A stretch of 64,000 nt of DNA from Flaviramulus multivorans (GTDB taxonomy: Bacteria; Bacteroidota; Bacteroidia; Flavobacteriales; Flavobacteriaceae), in the NCBI RefSeq assembly GCF_021728415.1, contig NZ_JAKKDV010000006.1, forward strand, positions 62,001 through 126,000, written 5' to 3'. The position numbers and the translations under genes are program-made. Position 1 is the first letter of the stretch. Each line of letters starts with the position of its first letter. Shown piece by piece: positions 1 through 9,659 of this stretch. The notes beneath the pieces are model-generated. The model did no database searches, was not told the DNA's origin, and worked only from the letters and a program-made list of their open reading frames with translations.

Positions 1-14
1 ATAGACATGAAATC

Positions 15-31
15 TATCCTGTACTGTCGTG
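15..31 (-). promoter_or_regulatory. Ulvan-regulon operator (direct repeat) for a gene off the left edge
   Basis: Read on the minus strand this is CACGACAGTACAGGATA, a member of the 10-base-period direct repeat found eleven times in the window. It points left, so the unit it controls begins outside the window. It lies after the 3' end of the sulfatase gene that stops at 112. The regulatory role is inferred from repetition and position. Confidence 0.6.
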
Positions 32-111
32 TTGTGAAAACACATATTAATTGAACAAAAAGCTTAGGTTTCTTTTATAATTGCTTTAGTTTTAGGATTT
101 TTATATCTTTT

Positions 112-1704
112 TTAATCAATGATTACTTTACTTTTCCACCAGTTTTCATTGGGTTGAAAATCTTTTGAGAGGACCTCTAAACGTTGCTTTTCCAAAGATG
201 GCCATTTGTTATTTATGGTATTTAAATAACGTGTTTCAGCTTTATTTTCATTGTATTTCGTATCGTCAACTGGATATTTAGCGTTTACCTCTTTTAACCA
301 CGACAATAAATTATCACTAAGTGATTTTGCAACTTCAGGATACCGAGCAATGACATTTAAATCATCATTTTCTTGTGATGGTAATTTATATAACTCTTCA
401 CAGCCATCTTCCCAATAGTGAATTAGCTTCCATCCATTTTCTTGAATTATGGATGTGGGCTCTCCTCCTTGATTTCCATAATGGGGATAGTGCCAATACA
501 ATGGTCTGTTTACCTCCAAAGGCTGTCCTTCTAATAATGGCTTAAGACTGATACCATCTTTATGCTGCTCTGGATTTAATGGCACATTAGCCAAATCTAA
601 AAGCGTTGGATAAAAATCGGTATTAATTACAGAAAACTCTGTTTTTACACCTGCATTTTTTAACCATGGTACTTTTATAAAATAGGGTTCGCGTATACCA
701 CCTTCCCATTGGTAGCCTTTTCCGCCTCTTAGTGGTAAATTACTAGTTGCATAATGATCTCCTGATGCTACTCCTCCGTTATCTGAGGTGAATACAACTA
801 TAGTGTTCCTATCTAATCCGTTATCTTTTAATGCTTTCAAAACGATACCCACCGCGTCATCCATAGTTTCAACTAATCCTGCATATATAGGATTGTCTTG
901 TACTTGACGGACAGGTAATACACGCTCCATCTTATAACCTGAATCTGCAATGCCTAGGCTATCGGCTTTATCGCGGTATTTTCGCCATTTTGCTTCTGTA
1001 GTTTGAATGGGTGCATGTACAGCATAAAAAGATAAAAATGCAAAAAATGTTGTGTCTTTATGTTTTGAAATAAAATCGGCCGTTTCATTGGCTAAACGGA
1101 TGGTTAAATTTTCACCATCTTGATTATTTTTTAATTTAGGATTTTGCCAAGGCGCAAAGTATCCACCTTTTGGTGAACCTGCTTCTATACCAGCGATATT
1201 AATATCGAAACCATGATTTTCAGGATAAGAGCCTTCGCCTCCTAAATGCCATTTTCCAGCAAAATAGGTTTTATAGCCATTGCTTTTGAATGCTTCGGCG
1301 ATGGTAATTTCTTCTATTGGTAAGGCTTGAACGTAATCTGCCGGTAATAATTTATCATGGCGATCTCTTGAGCGCCACGCCTCTCCTGTTTTTGCTCCTA
1401 TCCAATCGGTAATGCCATGACGTGCAGTGAACTTCCCTGTCATGATACTGGCGCGCGACGGACTGCATACGCGACTTGCAGCGTAACCATTCGTAAATAT
1501 CATCCCTTGGTTTGCTAATTTATCTACGTTTGGGGTTTCGTAAAACGTGCTACCCGTAACTCCTAAATCGTGATAGCCTAAATCGTCTACTAAAATGAAT
1601 AAAACATTGGGTTTTGTTTGTTCTTTTTGTACTTGCCCTTTGCTATTACAACTTAAAAAAACTAGTAAGACTAAACAGAAACTGAATATTTTAGACAGAT
1701 GCAT
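112..1704 (-). CDS. Family S1 sulfatase (lipoprotein)
   Basis: A formylglycine-dependent sulfatase of 530 residues that should hydrolyse sulfate esters, here probably rhamnose-3-sulfate on ulvan oligosaccharides. The N-terminus is a lipoprotein signal ending in FLSC (Cys19), so it is membrane anchored. Metal-binding Asp40-Asp41 lie in LVDD, and the FGly motif CSPSR starts at Cys80. GKWHLGG near 150 and FTSDNGG near 300 are typical S1 active-site segments. The length is normal for arylsulfatase-A-like members. It is the last visible gene of the unit that starts with the clan GH-A hydrolase at 9515, and follows a 230-base gap carrying a repeat. The S1 subfamily (S1_7/S1_16-like) cannot be fixed by eye. 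Confidence 0.93.
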   Translation of the reverse strand: MHLSKIFSFCLVLLVFLSCNSKGQVQKEQTKPNVLFILVDDLGYHDLGVTGSTFYETPNVDKLANQGMIFTNGYAASRVCSPSRASIMTGKFTARHGITDWIGAKTGEAWRSRDRHDKLLPADYVQALPIEEITIAEAFKSNGYKTYFAGKWHLGGEGSYPENHGFDINIAGIEAGSPKGGYFAPWQNPKLKNNQDGENLTIRLANETADFISKHKDTTFFAFLSFYAVHAPIQTTEAKWRKYRDKADSLGIADSGYKMERVLPVRQVQDNPIYAGLVETMDDAVGIVLKALKDNGLDRNTIVVFTSDNGGVASGDHYATSNLPLRGGKGYQWEGGIREPYFIKVPWLKNAGVKTEFSVINTDFYPTLLDLANVPLNPEQHKDGISLKPLLEGQPLEVNRPLYWHYPHYGNQGGEPTSIIQENGWKLIHYWEDGCEELYKLPSQENDDLNVIARYPEVAKSLSDNLLSWLKEVNAKYPVDDTKYNENKAETRYLNTINNKWPSLEKQRLEVLSKDFQPNENWWKSKVIID

Positions 1705-1769
1705 ATTTACTATTTTTTTAATCTACTGAGGTTTTACTTTTTTGTGGTTAAGCATAAACATAACTATTA

Positions 1770-1924
1770 GCGCGTTAGGGATTGCTGCGGCATCCTTTTT
1801 AATACTCGACTTGACTAAAGATAGTTTTTAAACTATACAGTAACAGATTGCCACGTCGCTCGCTCCTCGCAATGACATATTAAAAAGATATAGCGGAAAG
1901 CCCGACCCCTTGCGGGTAACGCGC
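1770..1924. repeat. Intergenic palindromic repeat element
   Basis: The gap between the sulfatase and the GH43 gene holds an element bounded by perfect 8-base inverted repeats, GCGCGTTA at 1770-1777 and TAACGCGC at 1917-1924. Inside is a second short palindrome, attgc...gcaat at 1847-1873. The GC-rich stretches stand out from the AT-rich surroundings. Similar sequences are, from memory, scattered between genes in flavobacterial genomes, which suggests a REP-like, non-autonomous element. It encodes no protein. Whether it affects the mRNA is unknown. Confidence 0.6.
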
Positions 1925-1934
1925 AAATATTTAA

Positions 1935-3728
1935 TTAAAGTTTTGCCGCTTTGGGCCCATCATAATCATAAGTGAACCAATCGACATCGATATATCCTGC
2001 ATCTTCTTTTTCGTTCCATGAAAAGAAGCCTAAACGATCGCCCGTCCATTTTCCAAACGCAATGGTAAATGTAGGACCGAAAGGTTTATAGTTCTCGCCA
2101 TCGAGACTATACTCGTAGGTAGCTTGGTTGCTGTTATTTGATGTTTTAACGTATAAATCGTTTCCAGTTATTTCTGGGCCTTTAGTTTTTTGCGCCATTG
2201 GGTCCATGTAAAACAGATGTTTTTTTCCGTTTTCGTCCATTTCTATACCTAGCAAATTGAAAACGCCACCAAAGCGTACAAAGCCTGCTAATTGATGTGG
2301 TTTCATTCCTGAAATATCAAATTTTGCCTCGGCAGTTCCTGCGGTTATACCCATAATACGCTGACTTAGCGTATTTGAAGCTCTCCAGAAATCGGAGTCA
2401 GACCCATCGTTGTTGGTCCACTCATTTATGTTTGGTCCGTAGCCTTTTTCGTTTGGTAATATTTTGCTTGCTTTAAGGCGTAACCAACCCGGACGCTCGG
2501 TTAAAGACCAATGTGTATTTCTTGGATTGTGGTTCCATTCCCATTGGAAACCTAATTTTGGCGATGAAAAATCGTCGTCTGAACTCGGTGCAGCAATTGG
2601 GTAACCATCTATTGGTTTTTTATATTGTTTTACTGGTTCGCCAATACCGTCATTATCTTCGTCTATGCCTATAATTGGCCATCCGTCAACCCAATTTACA
2701 GGTTCTAAACATTGTGGACGACCTTGAAACGGTATAGTATCGTTTTGAATGAGTTGATGCATGTACCACCACGATTTATCTGGTGCCTGCATTAATGCGC
2801 CTTGGCTTGCACTACGGTTGTTAAAGGCTGTACCCTTTTCTAGAACAGTTTTTACTTCGTATGGACCATAAATGCTTTCTTTTGAACGCAGCACAATTTG
2901 CTTACGGTCGTTTTTTGGATTTTTAACTCCTGGTTTGGTGGATGTATCACCCATGGTCCATTGCGCTAAAAAGATATACCAAGTGCCATCTATTTTATAG
3001 ATTTTAGCAGCTTCGGCACCCATACCTGTATAAACCAATTTACCTTCATCAAGAATTTTGGTACCATCCCAACTCATTTCGTAAATTCTATTTTCATTGC
3101 CTTCAATTTTATTACTTGCTGCTTTTTGCTTGCCTGCAGTGTTAATAATCACGTAAGCTTTATGCGCTTCTTCATCCCAAAATACTGCTGGATCATCTAA
3201 TACTTTTGCCTTTGGAAGCATCATAATAGGCTTGCTCCATGGACCTTTGATATCTTTTGCTGTTGCCACCATTAAACCATGTTGATAGTCAATTTGATAG
3301 CAATACCAAGTGCCATCGTGATAGGCTAAATCTCCTGCCCAAGTACCAAAAGAATAACCATTCATTCTATCCCAATTGTATTCTGGTGCCCAAGACAGGC
3401 TAACAAATACGTGACCTACATTGGTCCAGTTTACCATATCCTTAGATTCCAAAATAGGCATCCCTGGCGACATGTGTTGTTTGGATGTAATCATATAATA
3501 CGTATCACCTACTTGCTCAATATCGGAATCTGGATAATCGGCATTTAAAATAGGGTTGATGTATGTGCCGTCACCTTGATCTCCAAAGCTTCCTGTTTTA
3601 GCTTGTTCTAGGTTTTCAGATTCTTTTGATTCACTAACTTTATTTTCTGAATTTGATTTGCAGTTTGAAAGAATGATGACAGATATCAAAACGAATGCTT
3701 TAAAAGTACTTAAATAAGATGTTTTCAT
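1935..3728 (-). CDS. GH43 family glycoside hydrolase (beta-xylosidase/arabinofuranosidase-like), lipoprotein
   Basis: A 597-residue GH43 enzyme, probably releasing xylose from ulvan oligosaccharides. A lipoprotein signal ends at SNC (Cys23). The five-bladed propeller opens with INPILNADYPDSD, where the Asp near 67 fits the general base. DDPAVFW near 178 would supply the pKa-modulating Asp and GMGAEAAK near 240 the acid Glu. From about residue 385 a beta-sandwich accessory domain follows, as in the GH43 beta-xylosidase group. It is 11 bases from the next gene upstream, consistent with one operon. Xylosidase activity is inferred from the family and the ulvan context. Arabinofuranosidase is possible but less likely here. 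Confidence 0.88.
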   Translation of the reverse strand: MKTSYLSTFKAFVLISVIILSNCKSNSENKVSESKESENLEQAKTGSFGDQGDGTYINPILNADYPDSDIEQVGDTYYMITSKQHMSPGMPILESKDMVNWTNVGHVFVSLSWAPEYNWDRMNGYSFGTWAGDLAYHDGTWYCYQIDYQHGLMVATAKDIKGPWSKPIMMLPKAKVLDDPAVFWDEEAHKAYVIINTAGKQKAASNKIEGNENRIYEMSWDGTKILDEGKLVYTGMGAEAAKIYKIDGTWYIFLAQWTMGDTSTKPGVKNPKNDRKQIVLRSKESIYGPYEVKTVLEKGTAFNNRSASQGALMQAPDKSWWYMHQLIQNDTIPFQGRPQCLEPVNWVDGWPIIGIDEDNDGIGEPVKQYKKPIDGYPIAAPSSDDDFSSPKLGFQWEWNHNPRNTHWSLTERPGWLRLKASKILPNEKGYGPNINEWTNNDGSDSDFWRASNTLSQRIMGITAGTAEAKFDISGMKPHQLAGFVRFGGVFNLLGIEMDENGKKHLFYMDPMAQKTKGPEITGNDLYVKTSNNSNQATYEYSLDGENYKPFGPTFTIAFGKWTGDRLGFFSWNEKEDAGYIDVDWFTYDYDGPKAAKL

Positions 3729-3739
3729 GAGACGATTAT

Positions 3740-4738
3740 TTAAATTTTAGTAATTTTTTTTGTCAAACGATTTGTATCATTCTTAATAGTTAAAAAATAT
3801 ATTCCGGATTGTAAATTACTTATATCTACGGATTGCTCGATTGAAGTACTTTGCAGTGTTTTTATAATTGCGCCTTGCATATTAGAAATTATAAGCTCTG
3901 ACTTTATAAGCAGATTATCAATATTTATTATACCATTTGTTGGGTTTGGATAGATTTTTATTTCTCTTCTGTTTACATCATTTATAGATAGAGCCTCATA
4001 ACAGGAAGATTCTGGATTATTTAAATTAAAAGCAACACCATCTGAAACATCACTTCTTCTTAACACCATTTTATCCATAAAAAAGAAATTTGACCTTGCA
4101 TCAACAATTACTGAGTAATTTCCCGCAGTATTAAAAGTTGCCCATATAAATCTAAAAGAATCCCCATCGTTGGTGTTTGTTACAAAACCCCAGCGTTGCT
4201 CAGGAGTAGAATTTATGGGATGCCTATTCATAAAAGCCTTGAAATAACCATCAACACTAGAGCCTACAGGACAATCTCTATTTGGATTACTATTGCAATT
4301 AGGTTTTGGTTCTAACGCTTGAGTAGAAGTTGAACTACTCACTTTTGTAGCATAAAAGTCATCAGCCACTATACGAAGCCAAGCATCATTATGCTCGCCT
4401 CCTGACGAACCTGCTCCTATACGACCACGCCACGTAAATCTATAGGTGCCTGGATTATTAATTTTTATGTTATATGTTATTGGTGCACCAGAAAGTGCAT
4501 TGAAAGACTCTATGCCATTCCAAAATATATAATTGATAGTTGATCCAGATAAATTAGGGTCTGATTCACTACCAGTTTGCCAATTTGACCCAGAAGGTAA
4601 GATACCCGATTCCATCTCTATTGTTAACAGACCATTTTGTTCCTCGAAAGGCAGAGTACCATCACATGCCGTTTGTGAAAATGAACATACTGAAATTGTA
4701 AACAGAGTAATAAATATGGGGATGATTTTATTTTTCAT
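3740..4738 (-). CDS. Secreted carbohydrate-binding-module-like protein with T9SS sorting domain
   Basis: A 332-residue protein with no recognisable catalytic domain. A signal peptide (cleavage near FSQ-TACDG) precedes a beta-sandwich-like region at about 30-235 that begins with IEMESG and contains GTYRFTWRGR and a late Met-Asp-Lys-Met segment, resembling CBM6/CBM35-type modules. A T9SS type A C-terminal domain (IKIYPNPTNGIINI ... LTKKITKI) covers about 258-332, so it should be secreted or held on the cell surface. Placed between GH78 and GH43 genes in one operon, it could bind ulvan or present it to enzymes. Binding is inferred; no activity can be read from the sequence. Confidence 0.75.
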   Translation of the reverse strand: MKNKIIPIFITLFTISVCSFSQTACDGTLPFEEQNGLLTIEMESGILPSGSNWQTGSESDPNLSGSTINYIFWNGIESFNALSGAPITYNIKINNPGTYRFTWRGRIGAGSSGGEHNDAWLRIVADDFYATKVSSSTSTQALEPKPNCNSNPNRDCPVGSSVDGYFKAFMNRHPINSTPEQRWGFVTNTNDGDSFRFIWATFNTAGNYSVIVDARSNFFFMDKMVLRRSDVSDGVAFNLNNPESSCYEALSINDVNRREIKIYPNPTNGIINIDNLLIKSELIISNMQGAIIKTLQSTSIEQSVDISNLQSGIYFLTIKNDTNRLTKKITKI

Positions 4739-4780
4739 TTTTAAAGATTTTATATTACCCGTATTGAAAGCAAATGAATT

Positions 4781-7651
4781 CTACGGTTTTTTATTTTTCT
4801 TGTATTCAATTTTATAACTGCCCGAACCTAAAACTACATTTGTATTTTCAATTACTTCGGATTTATATTCCTTCTGAAAATCATAAAATGACAAACCGTT
4901 TATTTTAAGGGATTCCTTTTCACTCTCATTTAAAACCAATTTAGCTTCTGTGTTGAAAGGCACTTCAAACGTCATAGATAAGATCCCTGTTTCAAACGTC
5001 CAATCGTTTTTAATGTTCCCATAAGGGGTGGGCACAATAACTTTTGTTTGGGTAATTTGGCTTGGAAATTCTGGATTGACAGTAAATTGTTTATATCCAG
5101 CCTGTTTTTGGCTTGATTTAATGCCTCCCAAACATTCGAAAAAGTAAGCCGAAAACGCACTATGCATGGGGTGGTTTAAAGAATTCGTTGGCCCTTCCAT
5201 GGTTTCCCATTCAAATTGGCGCTCTGGCCAAGTAGTAAAACCTGAATTCATCACATAGGTTTGACTTGGGAAATTTGGTGTTGTTAAAATGTTATACGCC
5301 AAATCTGCTTTTCCGTATTTAGACAACACGGTATAAATGTAACGGTTACCGTGAATTCCTGTGGAATGGTGTCCACCTTTAACTTCAACAATATCGTACA
5401 CCAAACCATTAACTACATTTTCTATCTCTTGCTCAGGAACCATATCAAATTGTAAAGCCTGAACCGTTGCAGTTTGACTTTGGTACCACTTGTGTTCTGT
5501 ACCTGGAATATTAACTAAAAATTCTTTGTTGAATGCTCCTTTTAAAGCTTCTTTTTCTGATTTCATTTTTGATTGAAACGCCGCATCATTATTCATTTTC
5601 CCGAAGGTTTCCATAATGCCTAAAACATCATAAAAGTAAGCGTTAGCTGAAATAATCGGGTCGCATTCCATAGCGCTTGGGTTTTTTCTTCTATCCCATC
5701 GTGGTGGGCACCAATCGCCCATACCATCTTGCATAATACCATTTTCACCTTTAAAATTGAGATAAAAGTTGGTTAATTCTTTCATTTCAGGATAATACTC
5801 CTTGACAATGGTATCATCGCCATAATATAAATAGTTGTACCAAGGTAAATACATGGTTGCCACACCCCAATCGATTTTTGCATACGTAGAGGTACGCTTT
5901 CCAGGGGCGATCATGGTAGGCACTTGAAATTTGATATCTGGATTATTATGCCCTTTGGTAGGACGCATTTGCGTGCGGATATCTTCCATATACTTTTTAT
6001 AAAAATCGTACATGTCGTAATTATACAAGGCATACTCACAAAAAGCGTGGGCATCACCCAACCAACCACATTTTTCGCGATGCGGGCAATCTTCTGGTAT
6101 ACCGTGAATATTATCAACAATAGTCCATTTACTTATGCTGTGCATATTATTGAATAAATCATCGGAACATTCAAAACTACCCGTTTCCTGGATATCTGTA
6201 GCCACCAAAACGGCTTTAATCATATCGGCATCTGGTTTTCTGGAAACGCCTTTAACCTTAGCATATCTGAAACCGTGGTAACTAAATTTAGGCTCCCAAG
6301 ATTCAAGACCATCTCCTTTACAGATGTACTGATAAATTTGAGGCATGCCGTTGGCACCACCTCCTGTAGACCCTTGAAAAATATCTTTTCCGTTGGTTAA
6401 TAATGCTTCGGTAGTAATGATTTCAATAAGTTGACCTTCTTGCTCTTTAACATTCAATTTTACCCAACCGGCAATATTTTGTCCGAAATCGACAATCCAC
6501 TCACCATCGGCACCCTTAAATACGTTTTGCGGTTCAAATTCTTTTAACTTTTTGATTGCGGGGATTTGTTGGGCACTTATTTTATTTACTTTGGGAGCAG
6601 CTTCTTTGGCATTTCCCCAAGCACTATCATCATAATCAACACTTGTCCAATCACCTAATTCGTAATGCGCATCATACGTATCGCCGCCATAAATGTTGTT
6701 GAATACTATTGGACCCGTAGATTCCTTCCATGTTTCATCGGTATAAAAATCTGATGACGCACCATCTGTATAGTTTAATTTTACCAAACAACGAACAGTT
6801 GGTGGACCATAAGAAACCCCTTTTTTATTTGATTCTGGATCGCCATTCCAAGAAATATTTTGTCCATAAAATCCATTTCCTAATATAATTCCGAAGGCAT
6901 TTTTACCAGAATTCAACTGTTCTGTAATATCATAATTTACATAATACGCTTGCTTATCGTAGTTAGATGGCGCAGGGTCCAGCACATGGTCGCCTACTTT
7001 TTCACCGTTTAGATACAATTCGTAATAGCCTAATCCGCAAATATAAACTTGGGCATTTTCGATATCTTTACTAAGGTTTATCTCTTTTCTAAAATAACCA
7101 GCGGCAAAACCCTCAACTGGCTTCCCTTTTTTCATATTACCGGTTATGTAATCCCTAAAACGATACGGAGAAGTTCTAGTATCTTTGTTTAAAGAAATCC
7201 ATTTCGCTTCGCCCCAATTAGCTTCATACATCAGTCCCATTTCAAATTTTTGAATATCAGACCAACTAGATGCATTTCCACTTTCGTCCCACATTTTCAC
7301 CTGCCAATAATAGGTTTGTAGCGGTTTTAACAGCTTTCCTTGATAGGTTACAAAAGTAGACTTATCACTTTCCACCTTGCTTGAATTCCATAAATCGGCA
7401 TCGGTTTCATTTAGTTTATCTACTGAAGAAGCCACTAAAATGTGATACGCCGATTGCGATTTATTATATCCTTCGGCATTTGCTACCCATGAAAAAAGTG
7501 GCGCTTCGCTTTCAATGGCGGTAGGGTTTATTTTTGAATTAAGTAATAACTTGTCAACAGACAATGATGTATTTAGCGATATTTTCTCGTTACAAGAGAA
7601 ACAAAAAACAGCCAATAGTAAAATGGAAAATAGAAGTTGGTTTTTTTTCAT
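4781..7651 (-). CDS. GH78 alpha-L-rhamnosidase
   Basis: A 956-residue GH78 enzyme that should remove alpha-L-rhamnose from the non-reducing end of ulvan oligosaccharides after desulfation. A lipoprotein signal ends at FSC (Cys20). An Ig-like module (about 35-140) with the hallmark ESEAPLFSWVANAEG and YYWQVKMWD is followed by the N-terminal jelly rolls (NLSKDIENAQVYICGLGYYELYLNG). The (alpha/alpha)6 catalytic barrel carries EDCPHREKCGWLGDA near 520, the family acid motif. A C-terminal beta domain follows. Full length for the family. No operator lies in the 100-base gap upstream, so it is probably co-transcribed from the promoter at 9534-9578. Confidence 0.95.
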   Translation of the reverse strand: MKKNQLLFSILLLAVFCFSCNEKISLNTSLSVDKLLLNSKINPTAIESEAPLFSWVANAEGYNKSQSAYHILVASSVDKLNETDADLWNSSKVESDKSTFVTYQGKLLKPLQTYYWQVKMWDESGNASSWSDIQKFEMGLMYEANWGEAKWISLNKDTRTSPYRFRDYITGNMKKGKPVEGFAAGYFRKEINLSKDIENAQVYICGLGYYELYLNGEKVGDHVLDPAPSNYDKQAYYVNYDITEQLNSGKNAFGIILGNGFYGQNISWNGDPESNKKGVSYGPPTVRCLVKLNYTDGASSDFYTDETWKESTGPIVFNNIYGGDTYDAHYELGDWTSVDYDDSAWGNAKEAAPKVNKISAQQIPAIKKLKEFEPQNVFKGADGEWIVDFGQNIAGWVKLNVKEQEGQLIEIITTEALLTNGKDIFQGSTGGGANGMPQIYQYICKGDGLESWEPKFSYHGFRYAKVKGVSRKPDADMIKAVLVATDIQETGSFECSDDLFNNMHSISKWTIVDNIHGIPEDCPHREKCGWLGDAHAFCEYALYNYDMYDFYKKYMEDIRTQMRPTKGHNNPDIKFQVPTMIAPGKRTSTYAKIDWGVATMYLPWYNYLYYGDDTIVKEYYPEMKELTNFYLNFKGENGIMQDGMGDWCPPRWDRRKNPSAMECDPIISANAYFYDVLGIMETFGKMNNDAAFQSKMKSEKEALKGAFNKEFLVNIPGTEHKWYQSQTATVQALQFDMVPEQEIENVVNGLVYDIVEVKGGHHSTGIHGNRYIYTVLSKYGKADLAYNILTTPNFPSQTYVMNSGFTTWPERQFEWETMEGPTNSLNHPMHSAFSAYFFECLGGIKSSQKQAGYKQFTVNPEFPSQITQTKVIVPTPYGNIKNDWTFETGILSMTFEVPFNTEAKLVLNESEKESLKINGLSFYDFQKEYKSEVIENTNVVLGSGSYKIEYKKNKKP

Positions 7652-7751
7652 TATTGTAGTTTGATATTTCTGATGTTATTGTATTATTTGATTTAGATAT
7701 TAATTTTCGGAACTAATTAAACTCCCATACTTATTAAGTGGTTTTAAAAAC

Positions 7752-9515
7752 TTATTGAACCACAATTTTATGGGTTGAGATGCCTTGACTACCTACTACT
7801 TGCAATATGTAAATACCGGCTTGATTATTGTCAAAATGAATCTCTTTTGATGAAACAAATTTTCCGTTTTGAATTTCTACACCATTCATGGAATAAATCC
7901 TGTACTGTGCGGCCTCTCCGTGATTCAATTTTATGTTAAAGGTACCATAACTAGGATTCGGATATATACTTACCTCGGCTTGTTTAGCGATTTCTGAGTT
8001 TGATAATGAGGCGTTCGTTAACTCAATAATGTTTATTGAAAATTTTGGCAAAGTAATACTGCCACTTCCTTGGCTAACTAAAGTTAACGGGTCCACATCA
8101 ATCCCAATGGCTCTTTCTTCGACCATAGAGGTAAACGACATGGTTTTATGTACTGCAGCATCTGTATAAGCCACTCCATCAATATTTATATTAAATGGTA
8201 CATCCTGATTGCTAAGGTTAACCACAAAAACTGAGGTTTTCCCCTCTTTAACTACTACTCTAGCATTAACAGCTTTTACCCCATTGACCAAACTTGGCAC
8301 TTGCATATCACTTTCAATTAACGTAGTGTTTTCAAAAGCCAAACGAATAATTTCATAAGCTGAACCAAACAAGGTTTTTTCTAATGGATATTTAATTCTT
8401 GGACGTTCAACCCCACTTGGTGAAATATACGTTTCCCAAACGTAATGCGAATTTAATTTCCCATTTACGCTAAACCAATTTGCACGCTCAAAAACATCTT
8501 GGTTTTCACTCATAAAAATATAACAGTCCGCCATACCTAAAGCAGACACCGCATTCGGGCCGCCCGATTTCACACCCCACTCGGTTAACCAAATGGGTTT
8601 ATTAGGTGCTACTTGATGCGCATAATCATAAATTGAATTTCCTAGGTCTTTACGGGCTGTAAGTGCAGTGCCGTAAGCTTCGTCGCTATTTGTGGAATCA
8701 TCAGGGTCTGAACCCACGTAGGTATGTACAGTAACGGCATCAAAATAAGTAAGATCTTGTGTTAAATCGGCATTCCAATTAGGGTTTGCCCAATTATCTC
8801 TTCTTAATAAAGGAATAGAGACTTTAATATTGGGGTCTTTGGATTTTAGTGCTGCCGACATGGCTTTTGCTCTGGCAATATAATCTTCGGTATTTGGAAT
8901 GATAGAGCTTCTTTGCCCTGGATAAAAATTTTCATTTCCCATTTCAACAGCTTTTACATCAAAACCTCTTGCAATTAAATCATCGTATCGTGCTATGGTT
9001 TCTGGACATCCGTTATTAAAATCGTTACCATCTGCACTCATGTTAAACGTCCACATCATATCAAACCCCTTGCCTGTTGCAGATTTTCTAGTTGCATTTA
9101 AACCTGTGAGGCCTTCTATTCCAACTTTAATATCAAGATTATCAAATGTGTTTATGCTGGCTAAATGATCCACTGTTTTAGTTCTGATAGTTTTATTGAC
9201 ACCTTGTTCGTACTCAAAACTTTCTGTTCCGAAAAGTCGTGTAACATCGCGCCTCCAATCATACCAGTTAGACCATAAACCATGTGGAAACCTTATGGTT
9301 ATAGGTTTTAATTTGTTTATTAAATCCTTCTCTGTTGTGGTTGAAAAATGATGTGTATTTGTTCCAAGCAATAAATTATTATACAATTCTTTTGAAGAAG
9401 ACGTTATATTAATGGTGGCTTCCATATCTGATGGTAGGCTAAAAGGATAATCTTGAGCAAATGCCATTGCTGAGATTAGCATTGTAAAACAAAAAACCAA
9501 TAACTTTTCTAACAT
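7752..9515 (-). CDS. Clan GH-A glycoside hydrolase (GH39/GH51/GH79-like), T9SS secreted
   Basis: A 587-residue secreted TIM-barrel hydrolase. After a signal peptide (cleavage near AFAQ), TIRFPHGLWSNWYDWR (about 73-88) resembles the substrate-binding strand of GH51/GH79-type enzymes. VEMGNE places the acid/base Glu at about 195 and IWLTEWG the nucleophile Glu at about 312, the clan GH-A layout. A beta-sandwich follows (about 390-500), then a T9SS type A sorting domain (YPNPSYGTFNI ... THKIVVQ). It opens the operon reaching the sulfatase at 112 and has the regulon operator 48 bases upstream. The family and bond cleaved cannot be fixed by eye; a xylosidic or glucuronidic bond in ulvan is possible. 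Confidence 0.8.
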   Translation of the reverse strand: MLEKLLVFCFTMLISAMAFAQDYPFSLPSDMEATINITSSSKELYNNLLLGTNTHHFSTTTEKDLINKLKPITIRFPHGLWSNWYDWRRDVTRLFGTESFEYEQGVNKTIRTKTVDHLASINTFDNLDIKVGIEGLTGLNATRKSATGKGFDMMWTFNMSADGNDFNNGCPETIARYDDLIARGFDVKAVEMGNENFYPGQRSSIIPNTEDYIARAKAMSAALKSKDPNIKVSIPLLRRDNWANPNWNADLTQDLTYFDAVTVHTYVGSDPDDSTNSDEAYGTALTARKDLGNSIYDYAHQVAPNKPIWLTEWGVKSGGPNAVSALGMADCYIFMSENQDVFERANWFSVNGKLNSHYVWETYISPSGVERPRIKYPLEKTLFGSAYEIIRLAFENTTLIESDMQVPSLVNGVKAVNARVVVKEGKTSVFVVNLSNQDVPFNINIDGVAYTDAAVHKTMSFTSMVEERAIGIDVDPLTLVSQGSGSITLPKFSINIIELTNASLSNSEIAKQAEVSIYPNPSYGTFNIKLNHGEAAQYRIYSMNGVEIQNGKFVSSKEIHFDNNQAGIYILQVVGSQGISTHKIVVQ

Positions 9516-9533
9516 CTTATTTTTAATTTTTTC

Positions 9534-9578
9534 TAAAAATAAAGTTATTCATATCTAGTCCCATCCTGTTCTATCATG
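9534..9578 (-). promoter_or_regulatory. Promoter: operator plus -7 box for the GH-A/GH78/GH43/sulfatase operon
   Basis: The operator at 9562-9578 reads CATGATAGAACAGGATG on the minus strand. Exactly 20 bases downstream is TATTTTTA (9534-9541), one mismatch from TAnnTTTG. The leader to the ATG at 9515 would be very short. Function is inferred from the shared pattern. Confidence 0.65.
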
Positions 9579-9659
9579 GTTAAAATAAAAAGTTATGTTA
9601 TATTTACTATTAGCAAAAACACTAATAAGCATCAAGTACAAAAAGTAAAAGTATTTAAA

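Noticed and set aside
1770-1924. Insertion sequence interpretation of the inverted-repeat element
   Set aside because: It is only about 155 bases long and has no transposase ORF or target-site duplication that I can see.
4533-4817. A plus-strand ORF of 94 codons overlapping the CBM-like gene start
   Set aside because: It lies antisense to clear coding sequence with T9SS and signal features, and its translation shows no family motif.
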